The notes: a model not told the origin generated them from the sequence alone. Counted from the stretch's first letter, positions 16,211 through 26,299 are shown. The stretch is 31,437 nt of DNA from UBA7374 sp049890275 (GCA_049890275.1 JBMHBT010000009.1:1-31437); one strand, 5' to 3'. Numbers and translations: made by a program.

Positions 16211-16851
16211 AATTGGGAAAATCTATGAATGAGCCGATGAGCCAGTTCCACTTTGCTTGCAGGACCATACTGTTCGCAGGTACCATCCGCGCCCAGCAAA
16301 AGGATCTCATTTCGATCGGAAGCAAACCCTGAACCGAGCTTCGATACATCATTAGCCACGATCCAATCACAGCGCTTTTCCGTTAGCTTCGCCCGACTGT
16401 AGGCTTCTAGGTCTTTTGTTTCGGCAGCAAAGCCCACTACTTTCTGATCCACCGTGCGCTCGGTCACCGTTTTTAAAATGTCTACTGTTCGCTCCAACTC
16501 GACTGTTGTGCCTGCCTGCTCCTTTTTTTCCTTATGGAGATGTTTGACCCGTGGTCGAAAATCACTCACCGCAGCCGCCATAATTAAAATATCACATACA
16601 TCAAACAAAGCGTCTACTTGATGATACATTTCCTCGGCTGTGACAACCGGATAGAGTACCACCCCGTCCGGCTCCGGCAAAGCAACCGGCCCGGACACCA
16701 AATCGACCGTCCAGCCGGCATCAACCGCAGCGGCGGCAAGAGCATAGCCCATTTTACCAGTCGATGGATTACTTAGAAAACGCACTGGATCCAGAAACTC
16801 ACGGGTGGGTCCAGCGGTAATCAAACAACGAATAGGGCTTGCATTTAGCAT
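16207..16851 (-). CDS. coaB: stand-alone phosphopantothenoylcysteine synthetase (CoaB domain)
   Basis: The 214-residue product corresponds to the C-terminal half of bifunctional CoaBC, the step joining 4'-phosphopantothenate to cysteine (CTP- or ATP-dependent) in CoA synthesis. It carries 'ITAGPTREFLDPVRFLSNPSTGKMG' with the nucleotide-binding loop and the conserved Asn (about 28), 'MAAAVSDFRP' and the 'KHLHKEKKEQ' region that contains the lysines of the active site. The flavin-dependent decarboxylase domain (CoaC) is absent here. Separate CoaB and CoaC proteins are known in other bacteria; the CoaC gene would have to be elsewhere. The start is 25 bp from the divergent VC0807-like gene. The stop overlaps the kinase start. 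Confidence 0.93.
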   Translation of the reverse strand: MLNASPIRCLITAGPTREFLDPVRFLSNPSTGKMGYALAAAAVDAGWTVDLVSGPVALPEPDGVVLYPVVTAEEMYHQVDALFDVCDILIMAAAVSDFRPRVKHLHKEKKEQAGTTVELERTVDILKTVTERTVDQKVVGFAAETKDLEAYSRAKLTEKRCDWIVANDVSKLGSGFASDRNEILLLGADGTCEQYGPASKVELAHRLIHRFSQL

Positions 16852-16876
16852 AAGGCGGAAAAATCTAAACGTACTT

Positions 16877-17668
16877 ATGTCCGAACATCAACCCAGCACC
16901 TCAACAAGAGAAGAAAATTCCACAAAAGGAAGCTCCACTCCTGCTCAAAGGGAAAATATGCTTTTGAATCTAGGTTTCAATCTGCTCCTCCCCATCTTCA
17001 TTCTCAACAAGGGCAAGAAATGGTTCGGAAGTTTCCTCGATGATTATTTTGAAAATGTCGCAGTTGGCATACTCCTAATTGCCTTGGCCTGTCCTGTTGC
17101 CTACTTCGTCTACGACTATTTCAAGCGAGCCAAATATAACTTTCTCTCAATCCTCGGCCTAATCAGCGTACTCCTAACCGGAGGAATCGGTATCTTCGAA
17201 ATACCGACGCAATGGTTTGCACTGAAAGAAGCCGCGATACCGACCCTGCTTGGACTCGCTGTCATACTATCTCTGAAGACACCCTGGCCTCTGGTTCGTA
17301 CGCTGTTACTCAATCCTGAGATTATGGATGTCACCAAAATCCATTCCGCACTGCAGCTGCACAATGCCACTCAAGCCTTTGATCGCTTACTCGTTCGCTG
17401 CACCTACCTGCTAGCTGCCTCATTTCTTCTCAGCGGCGTGCTCAACTTTGCACTCGCCCGCTGGATCGTAATTAGTCCATCCGGCAGTGACGCCTTCAAT
17501 GCAGAAGTTGCCAAGATGATGCTCTGGAGCTGGCCGGTCATTGCTCTGCCCAGTATGGCCGTTACCTTCGCCGCCCTCATGCTTCTCGCCCGCGGGATTC
17601 ACCAAATGACCGGCCTCAAGCTGGAGGAAATTATCCTCGCAGGCGCGGAAAAAGACTCGTCCGACTAA
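16877..17668 (+). CDS. VC0807-like membrane protein (septation-protein-A-like)
   Basis: The 263-residue product has a polar, Ser/Thr-rich N-terminus of about 28 residues and then roughly six membrane segments (about 29-43, 60-80, 90-107, 118-135, 175-197 and 215-238). 'LLPIFILNKGKKW' and the 'YNFLSILGLISVLLTGGIG' region resemble VC0807-family and septation-protein-A-like proteins. Function is unknown in most members. I chose the ATG at 16877; an earlier frame start at 16805 would overlap the divergent coaB gene. It converges on citrate synthase, with a four-base CTAA stop overlap. Confidence 0.8.
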   Translation: MSEHQPSTSTREENSTKGSSTPAQRENMLLNLGFNLLLPIFILNKGKKWFGSFLDDYFENVAVGILLIALACPVAYFVYDYFKRAKYNFLSILGLISVLLTGGIGIFEIPTQWFALKEAAIPTLLGLAVILSLKTPWPLVRTLLLNPEIMDVTKIHSALQLHNATQAFDRLLVRCTYLLAASFLLSGVLNFALARWIVISPSGSDAFNAEVAKMMLWSWPVIALPSMAVTFAALMLLARGIHQMTGLKLEEIILAGAEKDSSD

Positions 17669-18957
17669 CGCTTATCAATCGGCAAATAGTCGCGTAATGT
17701 ATGGCCGGTATAGATCTGGCGAGGCCGGTGAATGCGGCTTTTTGTGTTTTCAGCAATCTCCTTCCAATTCGCAATCCAGCCAGGCATCCGGCCAATCGCA
17801 AACATGACAGTAAACATCTCAACGGGAATACCAATCGCCTTGAGAATAATACCGCTGTAAAAATCGACGTTCGGATAAAGGTTGCGGCTAATAAAGAACT
17901 CATCTTCCAAGGCCGCTCGCTCTAAGCGCTTGGCAATACCCAGTAACGGATCATCGATCCCGATACGATCCAGAACAGACTCTGCACTCTTACCCAAAAT
18001 ACGAGCACGCGGGTCGTAGTTCTTGTACACACGATGGCCAAAACCCATTAAACGCGCTTCACGATTTTTCGCCGCTTCAATGAAGCGAGTGCCATCGTCA
18101 CCCGAAGCATGAATTTCCTCTAACATTTTAATGACTGCCATGTTTGCACCACCATGGGATGGTCCCCAAAGTGCGGAAACACCGGCAGACACCGAGGCAA
18201 ATAAATTAGCACCACCGGAAGCAACCATGCGCACAGTTGAAGTCGAGCAATTTTGCTCGTGGTCAGCGTGCAGCATAAGAAAAAGATCGAGCGCCTCGAC
18301 TGCACCACACTCATCGACGTAATCGATGTGCGGCTTGGAGAACATCATATGCAAAAATTCATCGGTGTAATCCTTCTCCAGCGGATATACGAAAGGCCAT
18401 CCTTTCTGCATGCGGTAGGTCATGGCTGCAATTGTACGTACCTTGGAGATGAGCAATGCTGCAGTTTCATCAAAATGGGCCAGATCCTGCTCGCGGTCAT
18501 TGGTTGTCATCTGCGGGTAGTAAGCCCCCAATGAATTTAGCATCGATGAAAGCACTGCCATTGGATGCGCCCCAATAGGAAAGCCTTCGAAGTGATGGTT
18601 CATGCTGGCGTGCACAGCAGCCTTGGAACGCACCGCCTCCGTAAAGCCATGAAGCCGTTCTTTACTCGGCAATTCTCCGTAGATCACCAAATAAGCGGTT
18701 TCAAGGAATGTTGATTCCGATGCTAACTGCTCGATCGAGTAGCCGCGGTGCCTCAGAATCCCTTCTTCTCCGTTGATAAAGGTAATCTCACTCTGGCAAG
18801 AACCCGTATTACCATAACCTTCGTCATAGGTGATATAGCCACTTCTTGAGCGAAGGGCGCGCGTGTCGATTGCCCGCTCACCTTCCGCGCCAACAATAAC
18901 AGGGAAATCAAAGTTTTCACTGCCCAGTCGAATACTTGCGGTTGGGTCTTCCATCAT
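17665..18957 (-). CDS. gltA: citrate synthase (type II)
   Basis: Citrate synthase condenses oxaloacetate and acetyl-CoA at the entry of the TCA cycle. The 430-residue product matches type II (hexameric, E. coli-like) enzymes in length. The catalytic residues are His268 ('GPSHGGAN'), His308 ('GFGHRVYK') and Asp365 ('NVDFYSG'), in the spacing of the family. 'NCSTSTVR' is also present. It follows hisH by 52 bp on the same strand and may be read from the his promoter or from its own. A second ATG immediately after the first makes the precise start uncertain by one codon. Confidence 0.98.
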   Translation of the reverse strand: MMEDPTASIRLGSENFDFPVIVGAEGERAIDTRALRSRSGYITYDEGYGNTGSCQSEITFINGEEGILRHRGYSIEQLASESTFLETAYLVIYGELPSKERLHGFTEAVRSKAAVHASMNHHFEGFPIGAHPMAVLSSMLNSLGAYYPQMTTNDREQDLAHFDETAALLISKVRTIAAMTYRMQKGWPFVYPLEKDYTDEFLHMMFSKPHIDYVDECGAVEALDLFLMLHADHEQNCSTSTVRMVASGGANLFASVSAGVSALWGPSHGGANMAVIKMLEEIHASGDDGTRFIEAAKNREARLMGFGHRVYKNYDPRARILGKSAESVLDRIGIDDPLLGIAKRLERAALEDEFFISRNLYPNVDFYSGIILKAIGIPVEMFTVMFAIGRMPGWIANWKEIAENTKSRIHRPRQIYTGHTLRDYLPIDKR

Positions 18958-18986
18958 AAAAATCGTATCATTAAAAACTAAGAACG

Positions 18987-19005
18987 AGCAAACAAACCGT
19001 TTGCT
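18987..19005 (-). terminator. weak hairpin between hisH and gltA
   Basis: AGCAAAC and GTTTGCT form a 7-bp stem around a five-base loop, beginning five bases after the hisH stop in the direction of transcription. A T-rich stretch (TTAGTTTTT) follows about 8 bases later rather than directly. It could be a leaky terminator or a processing/attenuation hairpin separating the his genes from citrate synthase. The stem is short and only moderately GC-rich, so confidence is low. Confidence 0.35.
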
Positions 19006-19009
19006 GTAT

Positions 19010-19648
19010 CTACACTGTTTTCATGAAATTACGGTACAGTTGCAAACCTTTAGCCTGACTTTTTTCCGGATGAAATTGAGTCGCATAGCAATTGCCGGAT
19101 CGAATACCCGAAACAAAAGACTGACCATACTCCGTCTGAAAAAGAACCAAAGAATCTTCTTCAGGCTCCACATAGAAGCTATGGACAAAATAAAACTGAT
19201 CTTTGCCGCTGATCAAACCGTCAACCAAAGGATCTTCGGATTCAAAAGTCACTGCATTCCAGCCCATGTGAGGAATTTTCAACCCAGTTCCTGCAGGGAA
19301 TCGATGCACCCGTCCTTTGAATACACCCAAACCCGGTGTATCCCCCTCCTCGGAATGTTCAAAAAGGGCCTGCAATCCGAGACAGATTCCGAAAAAAGGC
19401 TTATCCGCCTCAATCCATTTGTGGATCGCCTGATCGAAACCGGTCGACCGAAGTAAACCCATCGCATCAACGATCGCACCCTGCCCGGGAAAGACCAATG
19501 CATCCGCATCCCCGATGGCATTCGGACAATCGACCAAACGTGCCTCTGCCCCCACATATTCCCAGGCTCGAAGCACCGAGCATAAGTTACCCATACCGTA
19601 ATCAATTACGGCTACACGGGGACGAATAGTATCCGTGGCAATATGCAT
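19010..19648 (-). CDS. hisH: imidazole glycerol phosphate synthase, glutaminase subunit
   Basis: HisH supplies ammonia from glutamine to HisF in histidine synthesis. The 212-residue product has the class I amidotransferase triad: nucleophile Cys89 in 'GICLGLQ', His193 and Glu195 in 'QFHPEKS'. The N-terminal 'VAVIDYGMGNLCSV' strand is also typical. It lies 18 bp downstream of hisB on the same strand. The usual partners hisF and hisA are not in the window, so the histidine genes are partly scattered. Confidence 0.97.
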   Translation of the reverse strand: MHIATDTIRPRVAVIDYGMGNLCSVLRAWEYVGAEARLVDCPNAIGDADALVFPGQGAIVDAMGLLRSTGFDQAIHKWIEADKPFFGICLGLQALFEHSEEGDTPGLGVFKGRVHRFPAGTGLKIPHMGWNAVTFESEDPLVDGLISGKDQFYFVHSFYVEPEEDSLVLFQTEYGQSFVSGIRSGNCYATQFHPEKSQAKGLQLYRNFMKTV

Positions 19649-19666
19649 CGATCTAGCTGACGACGA

Positions 19667-20250
19667 TCAGTCGCTCAACGTACCCTTTGTCGAGGGAAGT
19701 GTGTCACCCAAACGCGGATCTATTGTTGTCGCAGCATCCAATGCGCGGGCAAAACACTTGAAAATCGCCTCCGCAATGTGGTGTGGCTCCTCGCCATACT
19801 CCAGGTTGATGTGCAAGTTACAGGCCGCCTCGTTGGCTACCGATTGGAAAAATTCTTTAACCAAACCAATACTGAAGTCCCGTACCATAGCATCCTTGTA
19901 GTCCACCTTGTAGACAAAAGCCGGACGATTCGAAAGATCCAGTGCCACTCGCGCCAATGATTCGTCCATCGGCAAGAGGAAAAAACCATAGCGACGAATA
20001 CCACGCTTCTCCCCCAGCGCTTCCTTGATCGCCTGACCCAGGACAATACCAGTGTCCTCCACTGTATGGTGGTAGTCTACCTCAATATCCCCCACGGCCT
20101 GAACGGTAAGGTCAAAGAGCCCATGCCGAGAAAACAGCGTCAACATGTGGTCAAAGAACGGAATCCCGGTATTAATTTCGGACATGCCGGAACCATCGAG
20201 ATTGAGCTCCATCTCGATTCGGGTCTCCTTTGTATTGCGGGTCAGCTTTG

Positions 20251-20269
<19 letters not shown>
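19667..20269 (-). CDS. hisB: imidazoleglycerol-phosphate dehydratase
   Basis: The 200-residue product matches the monofunctional dehydratase (no HisB phosphatase domain). It carries the Mn-binding motifs 'GIPFFDHML', 'DYHHTVEDTGI' and 'EPHHIAEAIFK', plus 'MDESLARV'. It converts imidazoleglycerol phosphate to imidazoleacetol phosphate. The gene overlaps hisC by 19 bp and precedes hisH by 18 bp; translational coupling is likely. The histidinol-phosphate phosphatase must be encoded elsewhere. Confidence 0.97.
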
Positions 20270-21342
<1,073 letters not shown>

Positions 21343-21378
21343 AACTCCGGACTTTTTTACGCAACTTCCGGTTCAATA

Positions 21379-21407
21379 TTGCAAGAAAATCTAGATCTTC
21401 CTAAAAG
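21379..21407. promoter_or_regulatory. candidate promoter of the DUF481 gene (TTGCAA - 17 bp - TAAAAG)
   Basis: TTGCAA and TAAAAG are separated by 17 bp and lie just before the DUF481 start, giving a very short leader of about seven bases if used. TTGCAA is its own reverse complement and on the opposite strand lies 19 bp from a TAAAAA toward hisC, so the same hexamer could be a shared -35 element. Match to consensus is partial; low confidence. Confidence 0.28.
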
Positions 21408-21420
21408 ATGACTACTTTTC

Positions 21421-22461
21421 ATGGACAAGCAAACACACCCTACGCGAAGCATCCTGTTTCTGCTGCTTCTTTTAATTATGCCCTCGCCGCTACTGCAAGC
21501 GGATCAGCTCTTGCTCAAAAACGGCTCCGTCATTATCGGTACACTCGTAAGTGCAGAATCGGATGTTGTCGTCTTTAGTACCCCGTTTGCCGGCGAGATC
21601 ACCGTACTACAGAAAAACATACTGCGCATCTCCACTGAAGAGGCAGTCACAGTGATGATGAAAGACGGCACGATCTATCGCGAGCGACAAATCATTTCCA
21701 CAGAAGACGCCATGCAAGTCAAAGCAGAGGGCGAACAAAGCGTTGTCTTCAAGGCGGAGGATATTGAAATGGTCAATCCCGAGCCATGGAAGCTCGGTGA
21801 AGGCTACCGGTGGAAGGGCTATGCCCGCCTTGGCGTTGAGCTGGAGCGGGGAAACACCGATACGGATGACTGGGTCTTTGCCGCCTCTAGCGTGTGGCGT
21901 AGCCTGACGGATCGGTATACTCTGGAAGGAGACATAGAAAATGAGACGAAAAATGGAAGCCGAACCGAAAATAATTGGACCCTGCTGACCAAATACGACC
22001 GCTTCTTCAAAGGTAGCATTGAAAATTACTGGGGTATTAAAAGCGTATTTGAAAGTGATGCATTTGCAGATCTTGACCTGCGCACAACGCTCGGTCCTTA
22101 TCTTGGGCGACTCTTCTTTGAGAAGAAACACTTTACCTTACAGGCAGAAGTAGGTCCTGTATACGTAAACGAACAATTTAAGCAGGCAGATGCGGAGAAC
22201 TGGTCCGGACTCTCCTGGATCATCAAAGCAGAGAGTGACCGACTGGGCCATGGCTCCACCCTCTACCTCAACCATGATGGGAACCAAAACCTACAAGATT
22301 CAGAAAATCTTATCTTAAATACACAAATCGGTCTTAGTTTCCCGCTCATTTACGGCTTTGAGACATTCTTCCAAATTGAGTACGAATACGACGGCGGTGC
22401 CGTAGAGGGAGTCAAAAATCTAGATACCACCTACGACTGGAATATCGGATATACTTGGTAG
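21421..22461 (+). CDS. DUF481-family outer-membrane protein
   Basis: The 346-residue product has a signal peptide (cleavage near residue 27, after 'LLQA'). A short N-terminal domain follows with a strand-turn-strand pattern ('LLLKNGSVIIGTLVSAESDVVVFSTPF', where other proteins of this type have similar 'LKNGDRLTG' starts). The C-terminal two-thirds is a DUF481 beta-barrel: 'GYARLGVELERGNTDTDDW', repeated alternating aromatic/polar strands ('RYTLEGDIENETKNGSRTENNW') and a final strand ending in Trp ('YDWNIGYTW'), as expected for outer-membrane insertion. Function in the family is unknown. It converges on hisD with only 8 bp between the stops. Confidence 0.85.
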   Translation: MDKQTHPTRSILFLLLLLIMPSPLLQADQLLLKNGSVIIGTLVSAESDVVVFSTPFAGEITVLQKNILRISTEEAVTVMMKDGTIYRERQIISTEDAMQVKAEGEQSVVFKAEDIEMVNPEPWKLGEGYRWKGYARLGVELERGNTDTDDWVFAASSVWRSLTDRYTLEGDIENETKNGSRTENNWTLLTKYDRFFKGSIENYWGIKSVFESDAFADLDLRTTLGPYLGRLFFEKKHFTLQAEVGPVYVNEQFKQADAENWSGLSWIIKAESDRLGHGSTLYLNHDGNQNLQDSENLILNTQIGLSFPLIYGFETFFQIEYEYDGGAVEGVKNLDTTYDWNIGYTW

Positions 22462-22469
22462 CCCCAAGC

Positions 22470-23768
22470 CTACACACGGATGGCTACTGAATGGCCGTGG
22501 CCGTCGAGCTGTTCCAAGCGGGCAAAAGTCTCAACGACAGGAGCCGCATTGCGAAGGCTTGCCGCATTGTAGCGAACAATACTGGAACGACGCATAAAGT
22601 CGATGGCCTGTAAGCCGCTGGAGAAGCGACCCGCGCGACCGGTCGGCAACGTGTGACTGGGGCCGGCGGTAAAGTCGCCGATCGCAGTCGGCGTGTGGTA
22701 GCCTTGAAGAATAGCTCCTGCAGTCGTAATGGATCGGGTCAGCGAATCGATCGACTGAGCCGCGACCTGCAACTCGAGGTGCTCCGGAGCGATGTATTCC
22801 GCAACTGCGGCACACTGCTCCAAACTGCGGCAGCGAACCGCAAGGCAGCGAGTTTTCAAGACCTTAGCAATCTTTGCAGCGTGGGCCCGATCCGGTAGTT
22901 GTTTCTCAATCGCCCGTTCAATCTTGCGGATAAGTGCGCCACTCGTTGTCGCCAGATAAACGATTTCCTTGCCACTGCCATGCTCTGCTTGAGCGATCAA
23001 GTCCGCTGCTACATGAGCTGCGTTTGCCCCCGAATCAGCAATGATCATCACCTCGCTGGGGCCTGGCAGTAGATCGATCCCGACCGTTCCAAGCACTTGC
23101 CGCTTTGCTTCCATGACATAGGCATTGCCCGGGCCAAAGATTTTATCAACAGGCTCCATCGTACGAGTACCGTAAGCCATTGCGCCGATAGCTTGAACAC
23201 CACCGACTTTGTAGACCTCATCAATTCCAACCATGTGCAAAGCAGCGAGCATGGCAGGAGCAATAGAGCCGTCTGCCGAAGGCGGTGTGCACACGGCAAT
23301 ACCGGGGTTTTTTACCAGCTTTGCCAATACGGCGGTCATGACCACACTGGATACAAGTGGAACATTACCTCCGGGGATATAGAGGCCGACCCGACGGATT
23401 GGATAAAAGCGCTCCCCAATTATGCCACCCTGCGCATTTTTTGCCTTCCAGTCAGTCGGCAAGGTGCGGCGGTGAAAATCCTTCACCGATGCAATCGACT
23501 GACGCACAGCGCGCCGTTCAGCAGGTGACAATGCACTAGCAGAGGCCTTTAGTTCTGCTGGCGAAACACGCAGCCCCGAAGCAGGGATCTTTGCACCGTC
23601 AAATTGCTCGGTATACTTCCGTACCGCTGCATCTCCGCGCTTGCGGACATCCGAGAGGATGCCGGTCACCGTGTTGGCAACATCACCTGCTGAAGAGGTG
23701 GCCAAATCACAGAAGGAACGCAGGGATTTTGAAAAACTTGCTTCGGTGGAATACTCGAGAACTTTCAT
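22470..23768 (-). CDS. hisD: histidinol dehydrogenase
   Basis: HisD carries out the last two steps of histidine synthesis, oxidising histidinol to histidine with two NAD. The 432-residue product fits the family length. Conserved features are 'GPSEVMIIADSGANA', 'DLIAQAEHGSG' (zinc ligands), 'PEHLELQV' and 'GDFTAGPSHTLPTGRAGRFSSG'. The ATG at 23768 is preferred; a frame extension to 23813 reaches almost to the stop of the LolA-like gene and adds a Cys-rich stretch with no similarity. The gene is separated from hisC-B-H by the oppositely oriented DUF481 gene, so it is probably expressed from another promoter, perhaps with the upstream LolA-like gene. Confidence 0.97.
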   Translation of the reverse strand: MKVLEYSTEASFSKSLRSFCDLATSSAGDVANTVTGILSDVRKRGDAAVRKYTEQFDGAKIPASGLRVSPAELKASASALSPAERRAVRQSIASVKDFHRRTLPTDWKAKNAQGGIIGERFYPIRRVGLYIPGGNVPLVSSVVMTAVLAKLVKNPGIAVCTPPSADGSIAPAMLAALHMVGIDEVYKVGGVQAIGAMAYGTRTMEPVDKIFGPGNAYVMEAKRQVLGTVGIDLLPGPSEVMIIADSGANAAHVAADLIAQAEHGSGKEIVYLATTSGALIRKIERAIEKQLPDRAHAAKIAKVLKTRCLAVRCRSLEQCAAVAEYIAPEHLELQVAAQSIDSLTRSITTAGAILQGYHTPTAIGDFTAGPSHTLPTGRAGRFSSGLQAIDFMRRSSIVRYNAASLRNAAPVVETFARLEQLDGHGHSVAIRV

Positions 23769-23840
23769 GTATGCTCTAGAGCAGAACAAGTCCTGAAGGA
23801 TTCTGCAAGCCATGGCGTACTTTTACACCCGGAACAGTCA

Positions 23841-24617
23841 TCACTTCCCCACGGGGATTGCCTGCCCCTTCACCGGAACAGTAAAGATACCCGCCTGAAG
23901 GGGCTTATTCACCTGAACTTTTTCCACTATAAAGGTGTGCAGTAGGCGACCGTCCTGAAAGGATTCTATCTTTTGCGGAAACCGGATGCCACCAATTGAT
24001 TGTTCACCCATCTCGACCGTCTCAATACCCCGACAATTTCGCTCGCTGAGAAAACGACCGTTGCTAACCGCAAAAAAACGGGTGGTGAAGCTCCCGTCGG
24101 GACAAGTATAAACCAACCGGTGGCAACGCACTCCACGGTGCAAAACGATACCGCCATAGGTCAGCGTTTCTCCTCCCGGACTATCTGGACGATAAAAATT
24201 AAAAAAGTTCAGCGTACTGAGTCGGAAGCGCTCGGCCTCTTTGGCCGAGAGTGAACGCATCTGGTGTGACCCATCTACACTCGAATTCGAGCGGATCATA
24301 CAGGAACGCTTTCCATTCAGAATTGTCGTCTCCATCAAATCGTCGATGCGAACCTCCAGGCGCTGCGAAAGAGGGCGACGGGCAGTCAATAAGACTTTTG
24401 CCTCGGGAATATCCGGAGCAGCCGGAAGAATCCGACCTGTGATCTGAAGCGTCACAAGATTTTTTAAGCTGGACTCCAGACCGATTGCAGCGCGCGCGCG
24501 CGCGACCACCTCCTCTGCCGTAGGCGGTAGGGCTAAGAGGGGCAACGCCATCAAAAAAGTGGCGAACAAGAAAGCGAATCGATACGAGGAAGGCATACTC
24601 TGTACCGGTGTGGACAT
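23841..24617 (-). CDS. LolA-like outer-membrane lipoprotein-sorting family protein
   Basis: The 258-residue product has a signal peptide ('FAFLFATFLMALPLLALPP') and then 'AEEVVARARAAIGLESSLKNLVTLQITGRI', the opening typical of LolA-like and DUF4292-like folds in this kind of bacterium. Beta-strand stretches follow ('LEVRIDDLMETTILNGKRSCMI', 'YGGIVLHRGVRCHRLVYTC', 'GIRFPQKIESFQDGRLLHTFIVEKVQVN'). Such proteins bind lipid or lipoprotein. Start uncertain: ATGs at 24617 and 24596 are both possible, and the frame also extends to 24671, into the guaA 3' end. A 15-bp alternating GC tract lies near the start of the mature domain. It lies between guaA and hisD, same strand. Confidence 0.7.
   Translation of the reverse strand: MSTPVQSMPSSYRFAFLFATFLMALPLLALPPTAEEVVARARAAIGLESSLKNLVTLQITGRILPAAPDIPEAKVLLTARRPLSQRLEVRIDDLMETTILNGKRSCMIRSNSSVDGSHQMRSLSAKEAERFRLSTLNFFNFYRPDSPGGETLTYGGIVLHRGVRCHRLVYTCPDGSFTTRFFAVSNGRFLSERNCRGIETVEMGEQSIGGIRFPQKIESFQDGRLLHTFIVEKVQVNKPLQAGIFTVPVKGQAIPVGK
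24490..24504. repeat. (GC)7 alternating tract inside the LolA-like gene
   Basis: Fifteen bases of strictly alternating G and C, encoding 'ARARA' just after the signal peptide. Dinucleotide repeats of this type are prone to slippage; gain or loss of one unit would shift the reading frame near the 5' end and silence the gene. Such GC alternation can also form Z-DNA. With seven units, slippage is possible but not proven. Confidence 0.85.
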
Positions 24618-24657
24618 GTAAACCGGACTGATGTTCAAGAATGAAAAACTAAGTAAA

Positions 24658-26205
24658 CTATTCCCACTCAATCGTACCCGGAGGCTTGGAACTAATGTCT
24701 AGTACGACCCGATTGCATCCGGAGACTTCATTGATGATCCGATTGGAAATCGTACGCAGGACATCGTAAGGGACGCGTGCCCAATCTGCAGTCATCGCAT
24801 CGACACTCTCAACAATACGAAGAGCAACTACGTTTTCATAAGTGCGCTCGTCACCCATAACTCCAACCGTCTTGACCGGCAGAAAAACACAAAAGGACTG
24901 CCATACTTTGTAATATAAGTCAGCCGCCATCATCTCCTCATGAAGAACTGCATCGGCCTCGCGGAGCACCCTGAGATGCTCTTCACAGACCGGACCCATG
25001 ACACGGACGCCGAGGCCCGGCCCAGGGAAAGGCTGGCGCCAAACAACTTCTTTGGGGAGGCCCAACTGACTGCCGAGCTCACGCACCTCATCTTTAAAGA
25101 GTTCACGCAGCGGTTCGAGCAGCTTGAGGTTCATCTTCTCCGGCAGCCCGCCCACATTATGGTGGCTCTTGATTAAAGCTGCCGGATTGCCGTCGATTGC
25201 GACCGATTCAATTACATCCGGGTAGAGCGTACCTTGTGCAAGGAAAGTATAGTTACCGTGCGCTTTCAGATCCTGCACCGCCTGATCAAAGACTTCGACA
25301 AAGGTGTTGCCGATGATTTTGCGCTTCTGCTCCGGGTCTGAAACTCCATCGAGCCGCTCAAGAAAGCGTTGTCGCTCATCCGCGACGCGCACATCCAGAT
25401 CAAAATGATCTCCATAAAGCTTCTCCACCTGCTCCCGTTCGTGCAGACGTAGCAGCCCGTTATCGACAAAGACGCAGGTCAACTGGCGACCAATCGCCTT
25501 GTGGATGAGAGCGGCGGCAACAGAAGAATCAACGCCACCGGACAGCCCGAGAATGACATGCTCATTACCCACGGTCTCGCGAATACTCTGGACCGATTGC
25601 TCAATATAATTGGCCATCGACCAATCCGCTGCACTCCCGCAAATCTTAGTGAGGAAGTTATTCATGACCTCCATACCCATTTCAGAGTGTGCCACCTCCG
25701 GGTGAAACTGCATTCCGTAGAAATTACGCGACGCATCCTCGATCGTGGCAAAGGGAGAATTTTCCGTCGAAGCAACTGCCTCAAAGCCTTCCGGCAATTG
25801 TTCGATGCGATCACCGTGGGAGTTCCAGACGCGAAGGGTATCCGGCAAGCCTTCAAAGAGTCGGCCTTTCTTGGCAATTGTTAGAGTTCCATGACCATAC
25901 TCACGCTCTTTACTGTGAGCCACACGTCCACCGAGCATATGTGCCATCAACTGTTCCCCGTAACAAATTCCCAAAACGGGAACGCCCATTTTAAAAACGG
26001 CGGCATCGGGGCGCGGAGAGCCTTCGGCAAGAACAGAAGATGGACCGCCTGACAAGATAACACCATTGACGTCGGCAGCGGCAAGTTCTGCGGCAGACGT
26101 GTTATACGGATAGATTCGGGAAAGCACCTTGGCTTCGCGAATACGACGAGCGATAACCTGAGTATACTGAGATCCGAAATCAAGTACGGCGATATGAGCT
26201 GGCAT
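24658..26205 (-). CDS. guaA: GMP synthase (glutamine-hydrolysing)
   Basis: GuaA converts XMP to GMP with glutamine and ATP. The 515-residue product contains the class I amidotransferase domain with Cys81 in 'GICYGEQLMA', His168 and Glu170 in 'MQFHPEVAHS', then the ATP-pyrophosphatase domain with the PP-loop 'LSGGVDSS' (221-228) and the dimerisation domain ending in 'KPPGTIEWE'. Length and motifs fit bacterial GuaA fully. It follows the small zinc-ribbon gene by 94 bp on the same strand and precedes the LolA-like gene. Confidence 0.98.
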   Translation of the reverse strand: MPAHIAVLDFGSQYTQVIARRIREAKVLSRIYPYNTSAAELAAADVNGVILSGGPSSVLAEGSPRPDAAVFKMGVPVLGICYGEQLMAHMLGGRVAHSKEREYGHGTLTIAKKGRLFEGLPDTLRVWNSHGDRIEQLPEGFEAVASTENSPFATIEDASRNFYGMQFHPEVAHSEMGMEVMNNFLTKICGSAADWSMANYIEQSVQSIRETVGNEHVILGLSGGVDSSVAAALIHKAIGRQLTCVFVDNGLLRLHEREQVEKLYGDHFDLDVRVADERQRFLERLDGVSDPEQKRKIIGNTFVEVFDQAVQDLKAHGNYTFLAQGTLYPDVIESVAIDGNPAALIKSHHNVGGLPEKMNLKLLEPLRELFKDEVRELGSQLGLPKEVVWRQPFPGPGLGVRVMGPVCEEHLRVLREADAVLHEEMMAADLYYKVWQSFCVFLPVKTVGVMGDERTYENVVALRIVESVDAMTADWARVPYDVLRTISNRIINEVSGCNRVVLDISSKPPGTIEWE

Positions 26206-26299
26206 GGTTGTGTTTGATTGGTGTGGCTGTGTCTACATTAGGAGTCTCCAAGGATGGGCTGGAAGCAAGCACTCTTTGTACCATTCTGCAAAAAGCCTA

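Noticed and set aside
18863..19456. Plus-strand frame of 197 codons over the gltA/hisH junction
   Set aside because: Antisense to the N-terminus of citrate synthase and most of HisH, both certain; no family features.
23097..23528. Plus-strand frame of 143 codons inside hisD
   Set aside because: Antisense shadow of a full-length, motif-complete histidinol dehydrogenase.
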